Shown in pieces: positions 55,231 to 64,000 of a stretch of DNA of 64,000 nt (position 1 is the stretch's first letter; the number at the start of each line of letters is the position of its first letter). The position numbers and the translations under genes were made by a program. The notes below the pieces were generated by a model. That model was not told the origin of the DNA. It was given only the letters and a program-made list of their open reading frames with translations, and did no database searches. Source of the stretch: Trichothermofontia sichuanensis B231. GTDB lineage: Bacteria > Cyanobacteriota > Cyanobacteriia > B231. The stretch covers positions 994,501 through 1,058,500 of the forward strand of contig NZ_CP110848.1 in NCBI RefSeq assembly GCF_026240635.1, written 5' to 3'.

Positions 55231-57270
55231 ATGTCGATCGTCCTGATGGCTCACCCCACGCAACACAAAGCTCTCGTCGATTGGGTGCAGCAACACGCCC
55301 CAATCCTCTCGCGCTATCCCCTGGTGACCCAGGCCCCGATCGCCGACCTCCTCAACCGAACCCCTACCCTGCCCGTTGAACCTACCCTGCCCACCCAGCC
55401 CACCCACGCCATTACCCACGCGATCGCCCAGGCGATCACCGACGGCAGCCTGATGGCGGTGATCTGCTTCATCGACCCGGTCCAAGCCGATCCCGCGTTA
55501 CCAGATATCCAAACCCTATCCGCCCTGTGCAGTGAATACAACCTGCCCCTCGCCTTTAACCGCGCCACCGCAACGGCCATCCTCAATACCTTTGTTCAGT
55601 TGCGTGTGGCCCATCTAATCTTCAATCCAGTAGCGGGCCAACGAGACCCGACCGAAGACTTGCTGATCATTCGCCAGACCCTCTCCCCCTTAATGCATTT
55701 GTCGATCCACTTCACCACCCCTGAAATCGATGCCGATGTGCTGGCCCGACAGGCGATCGCGGCTCAGCCCGACTTAATCATTGCATCCGGGGGGGACGGG
55801 ACGGTTTCTGCGGTTGCGGATGTGCTGCTGGGGACGGGCCTTCCCCTCGGAATTATCCCCAGGGGAACGGCCAATGCGTTCTCGGTTGCGTTGGGGATTC
55901 CCACCACACCCAAAGCGGCCTGTGATCTGATTCTGGCGGGTACGCAGCGGGTGGTTGATGTGGCCCGGTGCGACGATCGCTTGATGATTCTCCTGACGGG
56001 GATCGGCTTTGAGGCCGAAGCGGTAGACAAAGCCGATCGCGAACTCAAAGATCAGTGGGGTGCCCTCGCGTATCTCATGGCCGGTTGGCAACAGTTGGGT
56101 GAACAACGTCTATTTCAGACCCGGTTGGACGTAGAGAATCGCAGCTATCAGTTTCGCGCCGGGGCCATTACGATCGCCAATGCGGCTCCCCCCACCTCCG
56201 TCCTCGCCCAGGGTGTGGGACAGGTGATTTTTGATGATGGTCTGCTAGATGTCACGGTCTTAACCGGTCAACGAGAACCCCGTCCGACCATTCTTCATAA
56301 GTTGCGCGCGGCCAAATCCCTACTGGCGATCTATGGCGCTGCCCTCGCAAGTACGCAAATCAACGACTCCCGCATTTATCACCTGCGCACGCGTCGCCTC
56401 ATGATTACTACCACTCCCCCCCAAAAGGTGGTCGTTGATGGCGAAGTGGTGGGGACGACCCCCATCGCGATCGAATGTCTACCGAGCAGCCTCACGGTTA
56501 TCGCCCCCCCGCAGCTCCAACCTTCCCCCCTGGAAAAGGTCGCCACCTTCTGGGTACGACGGGTTTCCCCCAGCCTCACGACCTTAATTGCCGCGATCGG
56601 GGGAACAGGGTTGATCAGTTGTTTCCTGGTCCTGTGGGTTCTGGGTCGCCTAGCCACCGGCACGTTCTGGCGACAGACGGTGGCCGATTTTGATCGCAAT
56701 ACCCTCTTGGCGATTCATACCTGGGCCAACCCCAGCCTGGATCGGATGATGGTTGCCCTCACCCATCTGGGCAACGCCGAAGTCGTAGTCCCCACGGCGG
56801 TGCTGGTGCTGGGTATCCTCTGGGGACGGCAAGAACAGCGCCAGGTCTGGACCAGCTTAACGGCATTCCTGGGCGCAATGGTCATGAATATGGGCCTCAA
56901 ACCCCTGTTTGCGCGATCGCGTCCTGACCTCTGGCCCACCCTGATTACAGAAACCAGCTATAGCTTTCCCAGTGGTCATGCCCTGGGTTCAACGGTTCTC
57001 TATGGCATGATTGCCTACCTGTTGGGGCGTCACTTCCCGAAATACCGAGGTTGGTTCTATGGGGGGGCGATCGGGCTGGTGGCCTTAATCAGCTTCAGTC
57101 GGTTATACTTAGGAGTCCATTGGCCGTCAGATGTGATCACCGGAATCAGCATTGGCTTCCTCTGGTTAATGGTGGGGGTCATTATGTCGCGATTGCAGGA
57201 CTTACGGGAACTGCGTTCCCGGAGTGGTGCTGCTGAAGCATCGGCAGAATCGGTGCAATCAGCCACTTAA
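55231..57270 (+). CDS. Three-domain fusion: methylglyoxal-synthase-like, diacylglycerol kinase, PAP2 phosphatase
   Basis: The 679-residue protein begins with an MGS-like domain (1-125, IVLMAHPTQHKALVDWVQQH and ICFIDPVQADPALPDIQTL). A DAGK/LCB5-type lipid kinase (130-430) follows, with IIASGGDGTVSAVADVL and PRGTANAFSVALG. Last is a membrane-embedded PAP2 phosphatase (450-655) with complete motifs KPLFARSRP, SFPSGH and SRLYLGVHWPSD, and five to six helices. A kinase and a phosphatase acting on the same lipid headgroup class are thus joined. In the MGS part the GGDQQ segment with the catalytic Asp of E. coli MgsA, and its PHDPD His, are not conserved, so it may be regulatory. Confidence 0.88.
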   Translation: MSIVLMAHPTQHKALVDWVQQHAPILSRYPLVTQAPIADLLNRTPTLPVEPTLPTQPTHAITHAIAQAITDGSLMAVICFIDPVQADPALPDIQTLSALCSEYNLPLAFNRATATAILNTFVQLRVAHLIFNPVAGQRDPTEDLLIIRQTLSPLMHLSIHFTTPEIDADVLARQAIAAQPDLIIASGGDGTVSAVADVLLGTGLPLGIIPRGTANAFSVALGIPTTPKAACDLILAGTQRVVDVARCDDRLMILLTGIGFEAEAVDKADRELKDQWGALAYLMAGWQQLGEQRLFQTRLDVENRSYQFRAGAITIANAAPPTSVLAQGVGQVIFDDGLLDVTVLTGQREPRPTILHKLRAAKSLLAIYGAALASTQINDSRIYHLRTRRLMITTTPPQKVVVDGEVVGTTPIAIECLPSSLTVIAPPQLQPSPLEKVATFWVRRVSPSLTTLIAAIGGTGLISCFLVLWVLGRLATGTFWRQTVADFDRNTLLAIHTWANPSLDRMMVALTHLGNAEVVVPTAVLVLGILWGRQEQRQVWTSLTAFLGAMVMNMGLKPLFARSRPDLWPTLITETSYSFPSGHALGSTVLYGMIAYLLGRHFPKYRGWFYGGAIGLVALISFSRLYLGVHWPSDVITGISIGFLWLMVGVIMSRLQDLRELRSRSGAAEASAESVQSAT

Positions 57271-57304
57271 GCAGGCGGCATAATGGGAACGCAGGTGGCG
57301 TGTC

Positions 57305-58183
57305 ATGGCCACCGCCACAGCACGATATAGGTTCATGGGAATGCAAACGCTAAACACAATTGATCCACAACTGACCGAGCCACAGCCAACTGCCGATCTG
57401 TTGACGATCGCGGGGCGCACGTTCCGCTCCCGCCTGATCACGGGGACGGGCAAATACCGCAACTTTACCGAAATGCAGGCCAGCATCGACGCGAGTGGCT
57501 GCGAAATGGTCACCGTGGCCGTGCGACGAGTTCAAACCAACGCGCCGGGGCATGAGGGCCTAGCCGAGGCGATCGACTGGCAGAAGATTTGGATGCTCCC
57601 CAATACCGCGGGTTGCCAGACCGCTGAGGAGGCGATTCGGGTCGCGCGGTTAGGCCGTGAAATGGCCAAACTCCTCGGTCAAGAGGACAACAACTTCGTC
57701 AAGCTAGAGGTCATCCCCGATCCGCGCTATCTGCTGCCCGATCCGATCGGCACCCTGGAAGCGGCAGAGCAACTGGTGAAGGAGGGGTTTGCGGTACTGC
57801 CCTATATCAATGCCGATCCCCTGTTGGCCAAGCGGCTAGAGGAAGTCGGGTGTGTCACGGTGATGCCTTTGGGGTCCCCGATCGGATCGGGGCAAGGGCT
57901 GAAAAATGCCGCCAATATCCAGATTATTGTGGAGAATGCCCAGGTGCCTGTGGTTGTCGATGCGGGGATTGGGGTTCCCAGCGAAGCCGCCCAGGCGATG
58001 GAATTGGGTGCTGCTGCCCTATTGATCAACACCGCGATCGCCCAGGCTCAACACCCTGTCCAAATGGCTGCGGCTATGAAACTGGCTACCGAAGCCGGAC
58101 GACTGGCTTACCGGGCCGGACGGATTCCCATCAAAGCCTATGCGAGCGCCAGTTCCCCCCTAACTGGCATTGTCGGCGCTTAA
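57305..58183 (+). CDS. thiG: Thiazole synthase
   Basis: The 292-residue protein has [61 protein letters not shown] and [10 protein letters not shown]; the Lys of KLEVI forms the Schiff base with deoxyxylulose phosphate. It makes the thiazole ring of thiamine together with ThiS. The true start may be ATG 57335 or 57341 rather than 57305. It is 34 bp after the fusion gene. An amino-acid-oxidase-type gene lies downstream on the other strand. Confidence 0.95.
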   Translation: MATATARYRFMGMQTLNTIDPQLTEPQPTADLLTIAGRTFRSRLITGTGKYRNFTEMQASIDASGCEMVTVAVRRVQTNAPGHEGLAEAIDWQKIWMLPNTAGCQTAEEAIRVARLGREMAKLLGQEDNNFVKLEVIPDPRYLLPDPIGTLEAAEQLVKEGFAVLPYINADPLLAKRLEEVGCVTVMPLGSPIGSGQGLKNAANIQIIVENAQVPVVVDAGIGVPSEAAQAMELGAAALLINTAIAQAQHPVQMAAAMKLATEAGRLAYRAGRIPIKAYASASSPLTGIVGA

Positions 58184-58231
58184 GCCTTCGCTTGTCGGAG
58201 AGGGAGCTTGCCTGCCATGCCGGTCTGCCAG

Positions 58232-58336
58232 TATGGTCAATCCAAATAAGAACGATACAGTTTTTTCCCCCTCTCCCAGAGCGGGAGGGGGACTGGGGGT
58301 GAGGGGGCTGTTTCAGCCTAAATTGCAATGACTATA
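58232..58336 (-). mobile_element. MITE-like element, copy D (inverted)
   Basis: The 105-bp element runs in reverse relative to the others: TATGGTCAATCCAAATAAG at left and TTGCAATGACTATA at right. It lies in the gap between thiG and the convergent oxidase gene, 5 bp from the oxidase stop. Confidence 0.85.
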
Positions 58337-58341
58337 ACTAC

Positions 58342-59559
58342 TCAGCTCAACAGCCGATCGGGGGTCATTTGGGGTAACCAGGGATCGGGTGTGCCTGCAA
58401 TCTGACGGGCATAGCGTTGGGCTAACGTGGGCAGGACGACTAAGGGGGTACTGAACCCCGAAAACAGGTGCAGCCCTTCGACGCCAGGGACTGGACCAAT
58501 CAGGGGCAGGCGATCGCGGCTAAAAGCGACCAGACAATGGTGCCACGTACCCGGTACCCCCCCTAGGGCCGGCAACACCTGTTCCACAGCCTGCCGAATG
58601 GCGGCTTCACTGGCCGCAGCCGCCACCATCGCCACCGGGTGACTCAGGGCACGGCTCAACTGACCAATGCGGATTGTGCCATCCTGGAAGGGTACTGCCC
58701 CGGCATCCAAGACCGGTGGGGCCAGTTCTTGATCGGGGTTTTCCCAAGCCGCCGCGCGATCGGGGGCGGTTGCTGCCATTTCCAGGGCGGGGCGCTGCAA
58801 CGGTGCCGTCATTACCATCGTCCGTAGGGACACCCCAGCAGGGGGTAATTCCACCATTTCCGCGTGGGTAAAGTAGATCGGCATCGGAAAACCGAATTGT
58901 TTAAGCAACTGCCGACTCCAACCCCCCGCACAAATTACCACATTGGCCCCGTACCAAGCCCCCGCAGAAGTCATGACCCCAGTGACCTGCGCTGATCGCT
59001 GCACGAGTGCCTGAACGGTCGCGATCGCGACCTGCCCCCCCTGACGCCCCATCGCCTGTAAATAGGCATCTGTGAGGCGATCGGGGGCAATCTGGCCTTG
59101 GGTCACGACGAACGCACCGCTGATCGCCGCAGGATTAAGCAACGGCTCCAGGTCACAGGCTTCGGTCCGACTAAGCCACTGGGGTGGCTGGGCCACCGTT
59201 TGGAAATCAGCAGCCACCGCAGCGGCATCTGCATCCGTCGCGATCGGCATCACCAGCGGTATTTCCCGGAACTGGGTATCGGCCTCTAGTTCCTCAGACA
59301 GCCTGCGATGGCGAGCCATCCCAGTTTCACACAGATCACGCGTCAGGGGCGAAGTCCCCGCCCAATTGGCCAGTCCCCCATAGCTATAGCGAGTCGCATT
59401 CGCGGGCGTCGGTGATCGCTCCACCACCAACACCGAACAGCCCACCTGGGTTAACTCATACCCCAAGGCTGCCCCCGTAATACCACCCCCAACGATAATC
59501 CAGTCATACAACGATCGGGCCTGGGGAGGCAGGGTTTGGAGCCTAGGGGTTAGGGTCAT
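58342..59559 (-). CDS. FAD-dependent oxidoreductase, DAO family (possible glycine oxidase ThiO)
   Basis: The 405-residue flavoprotein has the FAD-binding DWIIVGGGITGAALGYEL (GxGxxG), VLVVERS, then GQIAPDRLTDAYLQAMGRQG and VVICAGGWSRQLL, and a C-terminal AFSRDRLPLIGPVPGVEGL. DAO-family enzymes oxidise amines or amino acids, releasing H2O2. In cyanobacteria ThiO supplies dehydroglycine for ThiG, and thiG is the neighbour here, convergent, but other DAO enzymes look similar. No signal peptide. Confidence 0.8.
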   Translation of the reverse strand: MTLTPRLQTLPPQARSLYDWIIVGGGITGAALGYELTQVGCSVLVVERSPTPANATRYSYGGLANWAGTSPLTRDLCETGMARHRRLSEELEADTQFREIPLVMPIATDADAAAVAADFQTVAQPPQWLSRTEACDLEPLLNPAAISGAFVVTQGQIAPDRLTDAYLQAMGRQGGQVAIATVQALVQRSAQVTGVMTSAGAWYGANVVICAGGWSRQLLKQFGFPMPIYFTHAEMVELPPAGVSLRTMVMTAPLQRPALEMAATAPDRAAAWENPDQELAPPVLDAGAVPFQDGTIRIGQLSRALSHPVAMVAAAASEAAIRQAVEQVLPALGGVPGTWHHCLVAFSRDRLPLIGPVPGVEGLHLFSGFSTPLVVLPTLAQRYARQIAGTPDPWLPQMTPDRLLS

Positions 59560-59614
59560 AGGGAACCGTAGCTGGAATAGAAATTTTGACTTTTAACTTT
59601 TAACTTTTGCATAA

Positions 59615-60856
59615 TTAAGGCGTTAGCGAAGCCGGGAAAGGGGCTGGACGCACAGTAATTGTGAGGGTTTTAGAACCACGGGCAATCGTCAGGGGTAACG
59701 GTTTACCCACTCCCGCTGCCTCCACAGCCTGCTGGACAGCCTGAGCATGGGTGATCACTTGGTTCTGGATATGGGTAATCACATCCCCACTGCGCAGACC
59801 CGCACTGGCTGCGGGCGTATTGGGTAAAACCCCCACGATCAACACGCCGCGATCGCGTTCCACCTGTAGCCCACTATTGGGATCTCGGTTGATTTCCTGG
59901 CGGATTTCTGGCGTCAGCGTCACCATTTGGATACCCAGAAAAGGATGCTCTACCTTACCAGTAGCAATTAACTGATCCGCAATGCGCTTAGCCGTGTTGA
60001 TCGGAATCGCAAAGCCCAAGCCCTGCGCTCGCCCAATGATGGCAGTATTGATGCCAATCACTTCCCCCCGCGCATTCACCAGCGGCCCCCCAGAATTACC
60101 TGGATTGATCGCCGCATCAGTCTGGACAAATCCTACCCGCTTATCGGTAACACCGATCTCCTGACTCGTCCGGCCTGTAGCGCTGATAATCCCCGCTGTG
60201 ACCGTGCTGTCCAAACCCAGGGGATTCCCGATCGCGATCGCCCACTCACCCGGTTTCAACTTATCTGAGTCCCCCAGAACCACCGTCGGTAGATTCGTTG
60301 CCTCAATCTGGACGACCGCCACATCCGTCACCGGATCAGTACCCAAAACCCGCCCTTCAAAACTTCGCCCGTCCTTGAGCATCACCTGCACCAAGTTAGC
60401 CTGATCAATGACATGGGCATTCGTCAAAATCAGGCCATCGGCACGGATAATGAACCCCGACCCCATCCCCCGTTCGATGCGCTCCTGGGGTACCCGCGAG
60501 CGGAAAAATTCACGGAAGAAGGGATCATTAAAGGCTTCCGGCAATTGGTTGGCGATCGTGCGGGAGGCATTGATCCGCACCACCGCTGGACTGACCTGTT
60601 CTGCCGCCACAGCAATAAAGTTATCCCCCGCATCCGTGGGTTCGGGTGCACGTCCTAAGGGGGTCGGCGGGGCAGCACTGGCCGAGGGGGAAGCACTGAC
60701 CGGCGGCGAAGAGGCAGATTGTTGGGCAATGCGATCGCCTAGGAAGGCTAATCCAGCTCCCAGCAGGAGCAGCGCAAGACAGATCAGCCACTGGACACCC
60801 GAGAAGGAACCAGACGGTTCTCCGGTGGAAGCGCTACGTGGACGGTCGGATTTCAT
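59615..60856 (-). CDS. HtrA-family serine protease (HhoA/HhoB/HtrA)
   Basis: The 413-residue protein has an N-terminal membrane anchor (about 21-41) and a Pro/Ser/Ala-rich linker. The trypsin-like domain has triad His in LTNAHVID (about 149), Asp in TDVAVV (about 175) and Ser in NPGNSGGPL (about 254). A single PDZ domain follows (about 300-400, [17 protein letters not shown]). It degrades damaged proteins in the periplasm or thylakoid lumen under light or heat stress. Cyanobacteria carry three paralogues (HtrA, HhoA, HhoB), not separable by eye. Confidence 0.92.
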   Translation of the reverse strand: MKSDRPRSASTGEPSGSFSGVQWLICLALLLLGAGLAFLGDRIAQQSASSPPVSASPSASAAPPTPLGRAPEPTDAGDNFIAVAAEQVSPAVVRINASRTIANQLPEAFNDPFFREFFRSRVPQERIERGMGSGFIIRADGLILTNAHVIDQANLVQVMLKDGRSFEGRVLGTDPVTDVAVVQIEATNLPTVVLGDSDKLKPGEWAIAIGNPLGLDSTVTAGIISATGRTSQEIGVTDKRVGFVQTDAAINPGNSGGPLVNARGEVIGINTAIIGRAQGLGFAIPINTAKRIADQLIATGKVEHPFLGIQMVTLTPEIRQEINRDPNSGLQVERDRGVLIVGVLPNTPAASAGLRSGDVITHIQNQVITHAQAVQQAVEAAGVGKPLPLTIARGSKTLTITVRPAPFPASLTP

Positions 60857-61337
60857 GGAGCCATGCTAATGTCAAGAGCTAATCGTGACCCAATCCCGTG
60901 AATTCGTGCACCGAATCCTCTAGATTGAAGTAGATTCAAGCACATGGACCCGCTATCATGAGCTAACCTCATGAGTCAATCAGGAAAGTTGTCAACCCAG
61001 CGGATAGAGAGGCATGAGTGCGACAAACGGGTGACTCCCCTGCCCATCCCTATGCTACTGTGCCATGCTGGGGATAGGTAGACTTCCCAGCCAGATCGTC
61101 CAGAAAGGCGATTGTCCCGTGCAAAGACGGCTCGAACGCTGACTGGGCGGGGACTGGATTAGGAAGCCCTCACCCTCAGCTAGGGGTTTGCAAGGGGGCC
61201 TGCTGGTGTCCCAAGTAATAACAGCTTATGCGACATGCCTGCCCCAGTTGCTAGGGGAAGCAGGTCGTAGTTTACTTATTAATCTTACTGACCGGCTCTG
61301 ATCGGCTCGATGTGCGACTGGCGCAGTGGAGGATAGT
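60857..61337. other. 481-bp gap between htrA and dnaA
   Basis: The region should hold the divergent promoters of the protease and dnaA. I found no cluster of TTATCCACA-type DnaA boxes, so I do not call an origin. A short CCCTCACCCTCAGC (about 61160) is a half of the hairpin repeat family. A Shine-Dalgarno GGAGG at 61328-61332 fixes the dnaA start. Confidence 0.5.
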
Positions 61338-62747
61338 GTGGATCAATCCCTCGATACCCTCTGGAATCAGGTGTTAGAACGGCTACAGTTACAACTGAGT
61401 CGTCCGACGTTTGAAACCTGGATTAAAAGTTCAAGTGCTGAGTGGATCGAGGAGCATTGTCTGCTGATCCGCACACCGAATCCGTTTGCGCGTAACTGGT
61501 TGCAGAAGTATTACCTGAAAACGATCGGGACAGCGGTTGAAGAGGTTCTGGGCCACCCCGTTGAGCTTCAGATCACCAGTATTCAGGGGGATGAGGCAGC
61601 GATCATGGAGGATGTGGCTGCCCTCTGGAGTGTACCGGTAGAACCGGCGGATCTACCGACCCCCACAGGTAATCCGTCCGGTACAACGCTGGCCACCCCC
61701 CCGAGCGGACGGCCCTCGGAGTTAAACCCCAAATATGTATTTTCCCGCTTTGTGGTCGGTCCCAATAATCGCATGGCCCATGCAGCAGCCCTAGCCGTGG
61801 CAGAATCCCCCGGTCGGGAGTTTAATCCCCTGTTTCTGTGTGGTGGCGTTGGACTCGGCAAAACCCACCTGATGCAGGCGATCGGTCACTATCGCCTCGA
61901 AATTGACGCCAATGCACGGATTTTCTATGTGTCCACTGAGCAGTTTACCAACGACCTGATCGCTGCTATTCGGAAGGACAGTATGCAGAGCTTCCGCGAG
62001 CATTATCGAGCTGCTGATGTGTTACTGGTCGATGACATCCAGTTTATTGAGGGCAAGGAATACACCCAGGAGGAATTCTTCCACACCTTTAACACCTTGC
62101 ATGAAGCGGGTAAACAGGTCGTCCTCGCCTCCGATCGCCCGCCCAATCAAATCCCGCGTCTGCAAGCCCGCCTGTGTTCCCGGTTTTCAATGGGCCTGAT
62201 TGCTGATATCCAGTTACCCGATCTGGAGACCCGCATGGCGATTCTCCAGAAAAAAGCCGAATACGAAAAAATCCGCCTGCCTCGCGACATTATCGAATAC
62301 ATTGCCTCCACCTGTACCTCCAATATCCGGGAATTGGAGGGGGCACTGATTCGGGTAGTGGCCTATATTTCAATCTCCGGGCTACCCATGACGGTGGAAA
62401 ATATCGCACCGGTTCTGAACCCCCCCGATCGCCAAGTGGAAGCCTCGCCGGAAGCGGTGATGGCCGCCGTAGCCCATGTGTTTGAAATCAGCATTGATGA
62501 CCTCAAGGGCAGTTCTCGGCGACGGGAGATCAGTTTGGCCCGCCAGGTAGGGATGTACCTGATGCGACAGCATACGGACCTGAGTTTGCCCAAAATCGGG
62601 GAGGAGTTCGGTGGCAAGGACCACACAACCGTGCTCTATAGCTGCGAAAAGATTGCCCAATTGAAGGACAAAGATCCCGCGATCGCCCAAATGCTGCGCG
62701 AAGTCAGTGAACGGATTCAACTGACCAGTCACAAGGATGCAGTCTAG
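61338..62747 (+). CDS. dnaA: Chromosomal replication initiator DnaA
   Basis: The 469-residue protein has domain I (1-85, [21 protein letters not shown]), a short Pro-rich domain II (about 100-130), AAA+ domain III with Walker [15 protein letters not shown] (about 170) and Walker [10 protein letters not shown]. Domain IV carries [20 protein letters not shown] and [11 protein letters not shown], the DnaA signature that binds DnaA boxes. GTG 61338 was chosen because GGAGG is centred seven bases upstream; an in-frame GTG at 61326 precedes it. In many cyanobacteria DnaA is dispensable, and no origin is evident next to the gene. Confidence 0.96.
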   Translation: MDQSLDTLWNQVLERLQLQLSRPTFETWIKSSSAEWIEEHCLLIRTPNPFARNWLQKYYLKTIGTAVEEVLGHPVELQITSIQGDEAAIMEDVAALWSVPVEPADLPTPTGNPSGTTLATPPSGRPSELNPKYVFSRFVVGPNNRMAHAAALAVAESPGREFNPLFLCGGVGLGKTHLMQAIGHYRLEIDANARIFYVSTEQFTNDLIAAIRKDSMQSFREHYRAADVLLVDDIQFIEGKEYTQEEFFHTFNTLHEAGKQVVLASDRPPNQIPRLQARLCSRFSMGLIADIQLPDLETRMAILQKKAEYEKIRLPRDIIEYIASTCTSNIRELEGALIRVVAYISISGLPMTVENIAPVLNPPDRQVEASPEAVMAAVAHVFEISIDDLKGSSRRREISLARQVGMYLMRQHTDLSLPKIGEEFGGKDHTTVLYSCEKIAQLKDKDPAIAQMLREVSERIQLTSHKDAV

Positions 62748-62796
62748 TTTGACTTCACCTAGCACGCGGCTGTTCCCCACCGCCAGCCGGCTGCAC

Positions 62797-62836
62797 CGGT
62801 AAAGATTTGTATCTATACTAAGGGAAACCTTTACCG
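62797..62836 (+). promoter_or_regulatory. Inverted repeat around a TATACT element upstream of the high-light-inducible gene
   Basis: CGGTAAAG (62797-62804) and CTTTACCG (62829-62836) are perfect 8-bp inverted halves, 24 bp apart. They flank TATACT (62814-62819), a good -10 hexamer about 40 bp before the ATG. A regulator binding the halves would block or assist this promoter. It does not match the HLR1 (RpaB) consensus closely. Confidence 0.45.
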
Positions 62837-62859
62837 ATTCCCCCGTTTGGAAGTGTACG

Positions 62860-63030
62860 ATGACTCAGCCCAAACCGACAGTTACCCCCAAGCTGCCCAC
62901 CCCCAAGTTTGGCTTTAACGACTACGCCGAACGGATGAATGGACGGGCCGCTATGATTGGTTTCGTGCTCGCCCTCGCGATCGAGTACCTAACAGGACAG
63001 GGTGTCCTGAACTGGTTAGGATTGCTCTAA
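62860..63030 (+). CDS. High-light-inducible protein (Hli/Scp family)
   Basis: A 56-residue one-helix protein: a polar N-terminus ([19 protein letters not shown]), then [20 protein letters not shown] with the chlorophyll-binding ExxNGRxAMxGF motif, and a C-terminal [16 protein letters not shown]. These thylakoid proteins bind chlorophyll and carotenoid during photosystem II repair and dissipate excess energy under stress. It lies 112 bp after dnaA. It is too short to be listed by default ORF cut-offs but the motif is unmistakable. Confidence 0.95.
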   Translation: MTQPKPTVTPKLPTPKFGFNDYAERMNGRAAMIGFVLALAIEYLTGQGVLNWLGLL

Positions 63031-63187
63031 CCCTAGGTGTAATCGCTCGTATCCTCGCGGCGGCTGCCAGCGCTCCCCTTGCCTCTGGGCCAATTACCTA
63101 TATTCTGTAAGGAGCACAACCTTGAGTCACCCCGATCTAGGGGAAACTCCTTAGAATCGATGTAGGGAGACAGCACGACGTGATTGC

Positions 63188-63481
63188 ATGATTACTGCAC
63201 TGCCGCGAATTCTTAAATCAACCTATCGGCGTGAGCCACTCTTTAGCATCCTGCTGACGATCGGGGCCGTGGATGCTGCCCTCGGGGGGCTTGAAGGCGA
63301 AGGATCACTGTTGGCCTTTGGAGTCGGTACGGTAGCAGTAGCAACAGCCCTGCGCGGGTGGTGGGTGGCCCGATCGCGATCACTACCCCCCGATCCGGTT
63401 TCCCAACTGTTGCTCCCCCCCCATTCCTCCCAACCCCAGTTGCCCATGCTCAGTATGCGGAAACCAAGGCCACGTCGTTAG
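63188..63481 (+). CDS. Small conserved membrane-associated protein, unknown
   Basis: A 97-residue protein: MITALPRILKSTYRREPLFS, then two weakly hydrophobic segments (FSILLTIGAVDAALGG and LLAFGVGTVAVATALRGWW) and a Pro/Arg-rich tail. The first 60 residues resemble small cyanobacterial proteins of unknown function that start with a RxPLFSxxxTxGAVDAxxGG block. The tail may be strain-specific. Confidence 0.6.
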   Translation: MITALPRILKSTYRREPLFSILLTIGAVDAALGGLEGEGSLLAFGVGTVAVATALRGWWVARSRSLPPDPVSQLLLPPHSSQPQLPMLSMRKPRPRR

Positions 63482-63574
63482 TCGGGTTGCCGAGTGACAA
63501 TGGGAGGTGCTCCGGTCTTCACCTGGCTTTGCATCCTTAACGAGCACGAGGCTTAACCAGCACGAGGGGGTACG

Positions 63575-64000
63575 CTAGGGTTTGAGGGTACTGGTCAAAT
63601 ACGGCATGGGGTCCTGCGCTACCCAGCCCGGTGCTAGATTACGGCGGACCTCAAACAGGAGCACTGGGGCCTGCCCAGTACCCAGCGGGCTACCCACAAC
63701 GCCGATCGGCTCCCCCGCCTGGACCGACTGCCCCACCCTGACGCTGATCGTCCCCAGGGAGGCATAGCGAGTTTGCAATCCTCGGGCATGGTTAATCACT
63801 ACCAACTGGCCATACCCTGCCTGTTCCCCGGCAAAGGCAACCGTACCTGCCCCCGCCGCCAATACCGGGGTGAGGGGAACTGCTTGCAACTGTACCCCAC
63901 TTTGAAACTGGGGAGTGCCCGTTCCTGACGATGACTGCCAACCGTAGGGGGTTACGACAGTCGCAGCGTTGGGAAGGGGATAGTGCGTGAGGACTTCAAA
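63575..64000 (-). CDS. LytM/M23-domain protein, C-terminal part, active site degenerate (5' cut by window)
   Basis: The minus-strand frame is open to the window edge. It reads VTPYGWQ, FQSGVQLQAVPLTPVLAAGA, GTVAFAGEQAGYGQLVVINH, TRYASLG, and VGQSVQAGEPIGVVG, the lasso-shaped M23 fold. The zinc ligands are changed: HxGxD reads QSGVQ and the YAHL His reads YASL. So it is probably not a peptidase but an EnvC/NlpD-like activator or wall-binding domain. It ends at 63575 (TCAAA on the plus strand). Confidence 0.8.
   Translation of the reverse strand, partial: FEVLTHYPLPNAATVVTPYGWQSSSGTGTPQFQSGVQLQAVPLTPVLAAGAGTVAFAGEQAGYGQLVVINHARGLQTRYASLGTISVRVGQSVQAGEPIGVVGSPLGTGQAPVLLFEVRRNLAPGWVAQDPMPYLTSTLKP

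Noticed and set aside
49406-58336. Repeated 105-bp units as a CRISPR-like array
   Set aside because: Copies are kilobases apart, in both orientations, with inverted ends; they are dispersed elements, not an array.
60857-61337. Possible replication origin next to dnaA
   Set aside because: No cluster of DnaA boxes or A+T-rich unwinding region seen; cyanobacterial origins are often away from dnaA.

Overview
The window is chromosomal DNA from a cyanobacterium. The signs are abundant GCGATCGC (HIP1) octamers, a high-light-inducible chlorophyll-binding protein, a FurA-type regulator, a Ycf37-like TPR protein, GAF/PAS histidine kinases and a thylakoid/periplasm-type HtrA protease. I cannot assign a genus. 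No rRNA, CRISPR array, prophage or complete insertion sequence is visible; there is one tRNA (Gln).

Layout. 1-9.8 kb: carbohydrate and amino-acid housekeeping genes (glycogen-debranching-type glucosidase, aspartate aminotransferase), a DUF58 protein, an ABC exporter and a GAF histidine kinase that overlaps a YggU/DUF167 gene. 9.7-33.5 kb: an accessory island. Its core (about 15.8-30.8 kb) is visibly richer in A+T, nearly free of HIP1 (two octamers spotted) and reads almost entirely leftward. It encodes nine glycosyltransferases, six methyltransferases or remnants, an asparagine synthetase, a Wzy-like polymerase and an ABC transporter that may act as flippase: an exopolysaccharide or O-antigen locus. 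The locus is decaying: the asparagine synthetase has an in-frame stop, one glycosyltransferase has a frameshift plus a stop, and two methyltransferases are remnants. At its left edge are Uma2 and Rpn nuclease scraps and two nucleotidyltransferase/HepT-like toxin-antitoxin modules, one fused into a single gene and one split. The split pair sits between two copies of a roughly 335-bp direct duplication.

34-49 kb: PriA, tRNA-Gln, a large multi-GAF/PAS histidine kinase, peptide deformylase, a COG0731 radical SAM enzyme, a Nudix-like protein with a degenerate box, PheS, an NlpC/P60 hydrolase, a CbbY-type HAD phosphatase, ThiL, a large one-pass membrane protein and FurA with candidate Fur boxes. 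49-64 kb: Era, small membrane or secreted proteins, a sterol-desaturase-family protein, bL21-bL27-Ycf37, a 2'-5' RNA ligase-like protein, a three-domain fusion (methylglyoxal-synthase-like, diacylglycerol kinase, PAP2 phosphatase), ThiG, a DAO-family oxidase (possible ThiO), HtrA, DnaA, a high-light-inducible protein and, cut by the window end, a LytM-like protein lacking its metal ligands.

Four copies of a 105-146 bp element with 29-bp imperfect terminal inverted repeats and TA ends (MITE-like, probably IS630/Tc1-type non-autonomous) lie in intergenic spaces at 190, 49406, 51868 and 58232. They carry the G+C-rich hairpin that also occurs alone elsewhere in the window.
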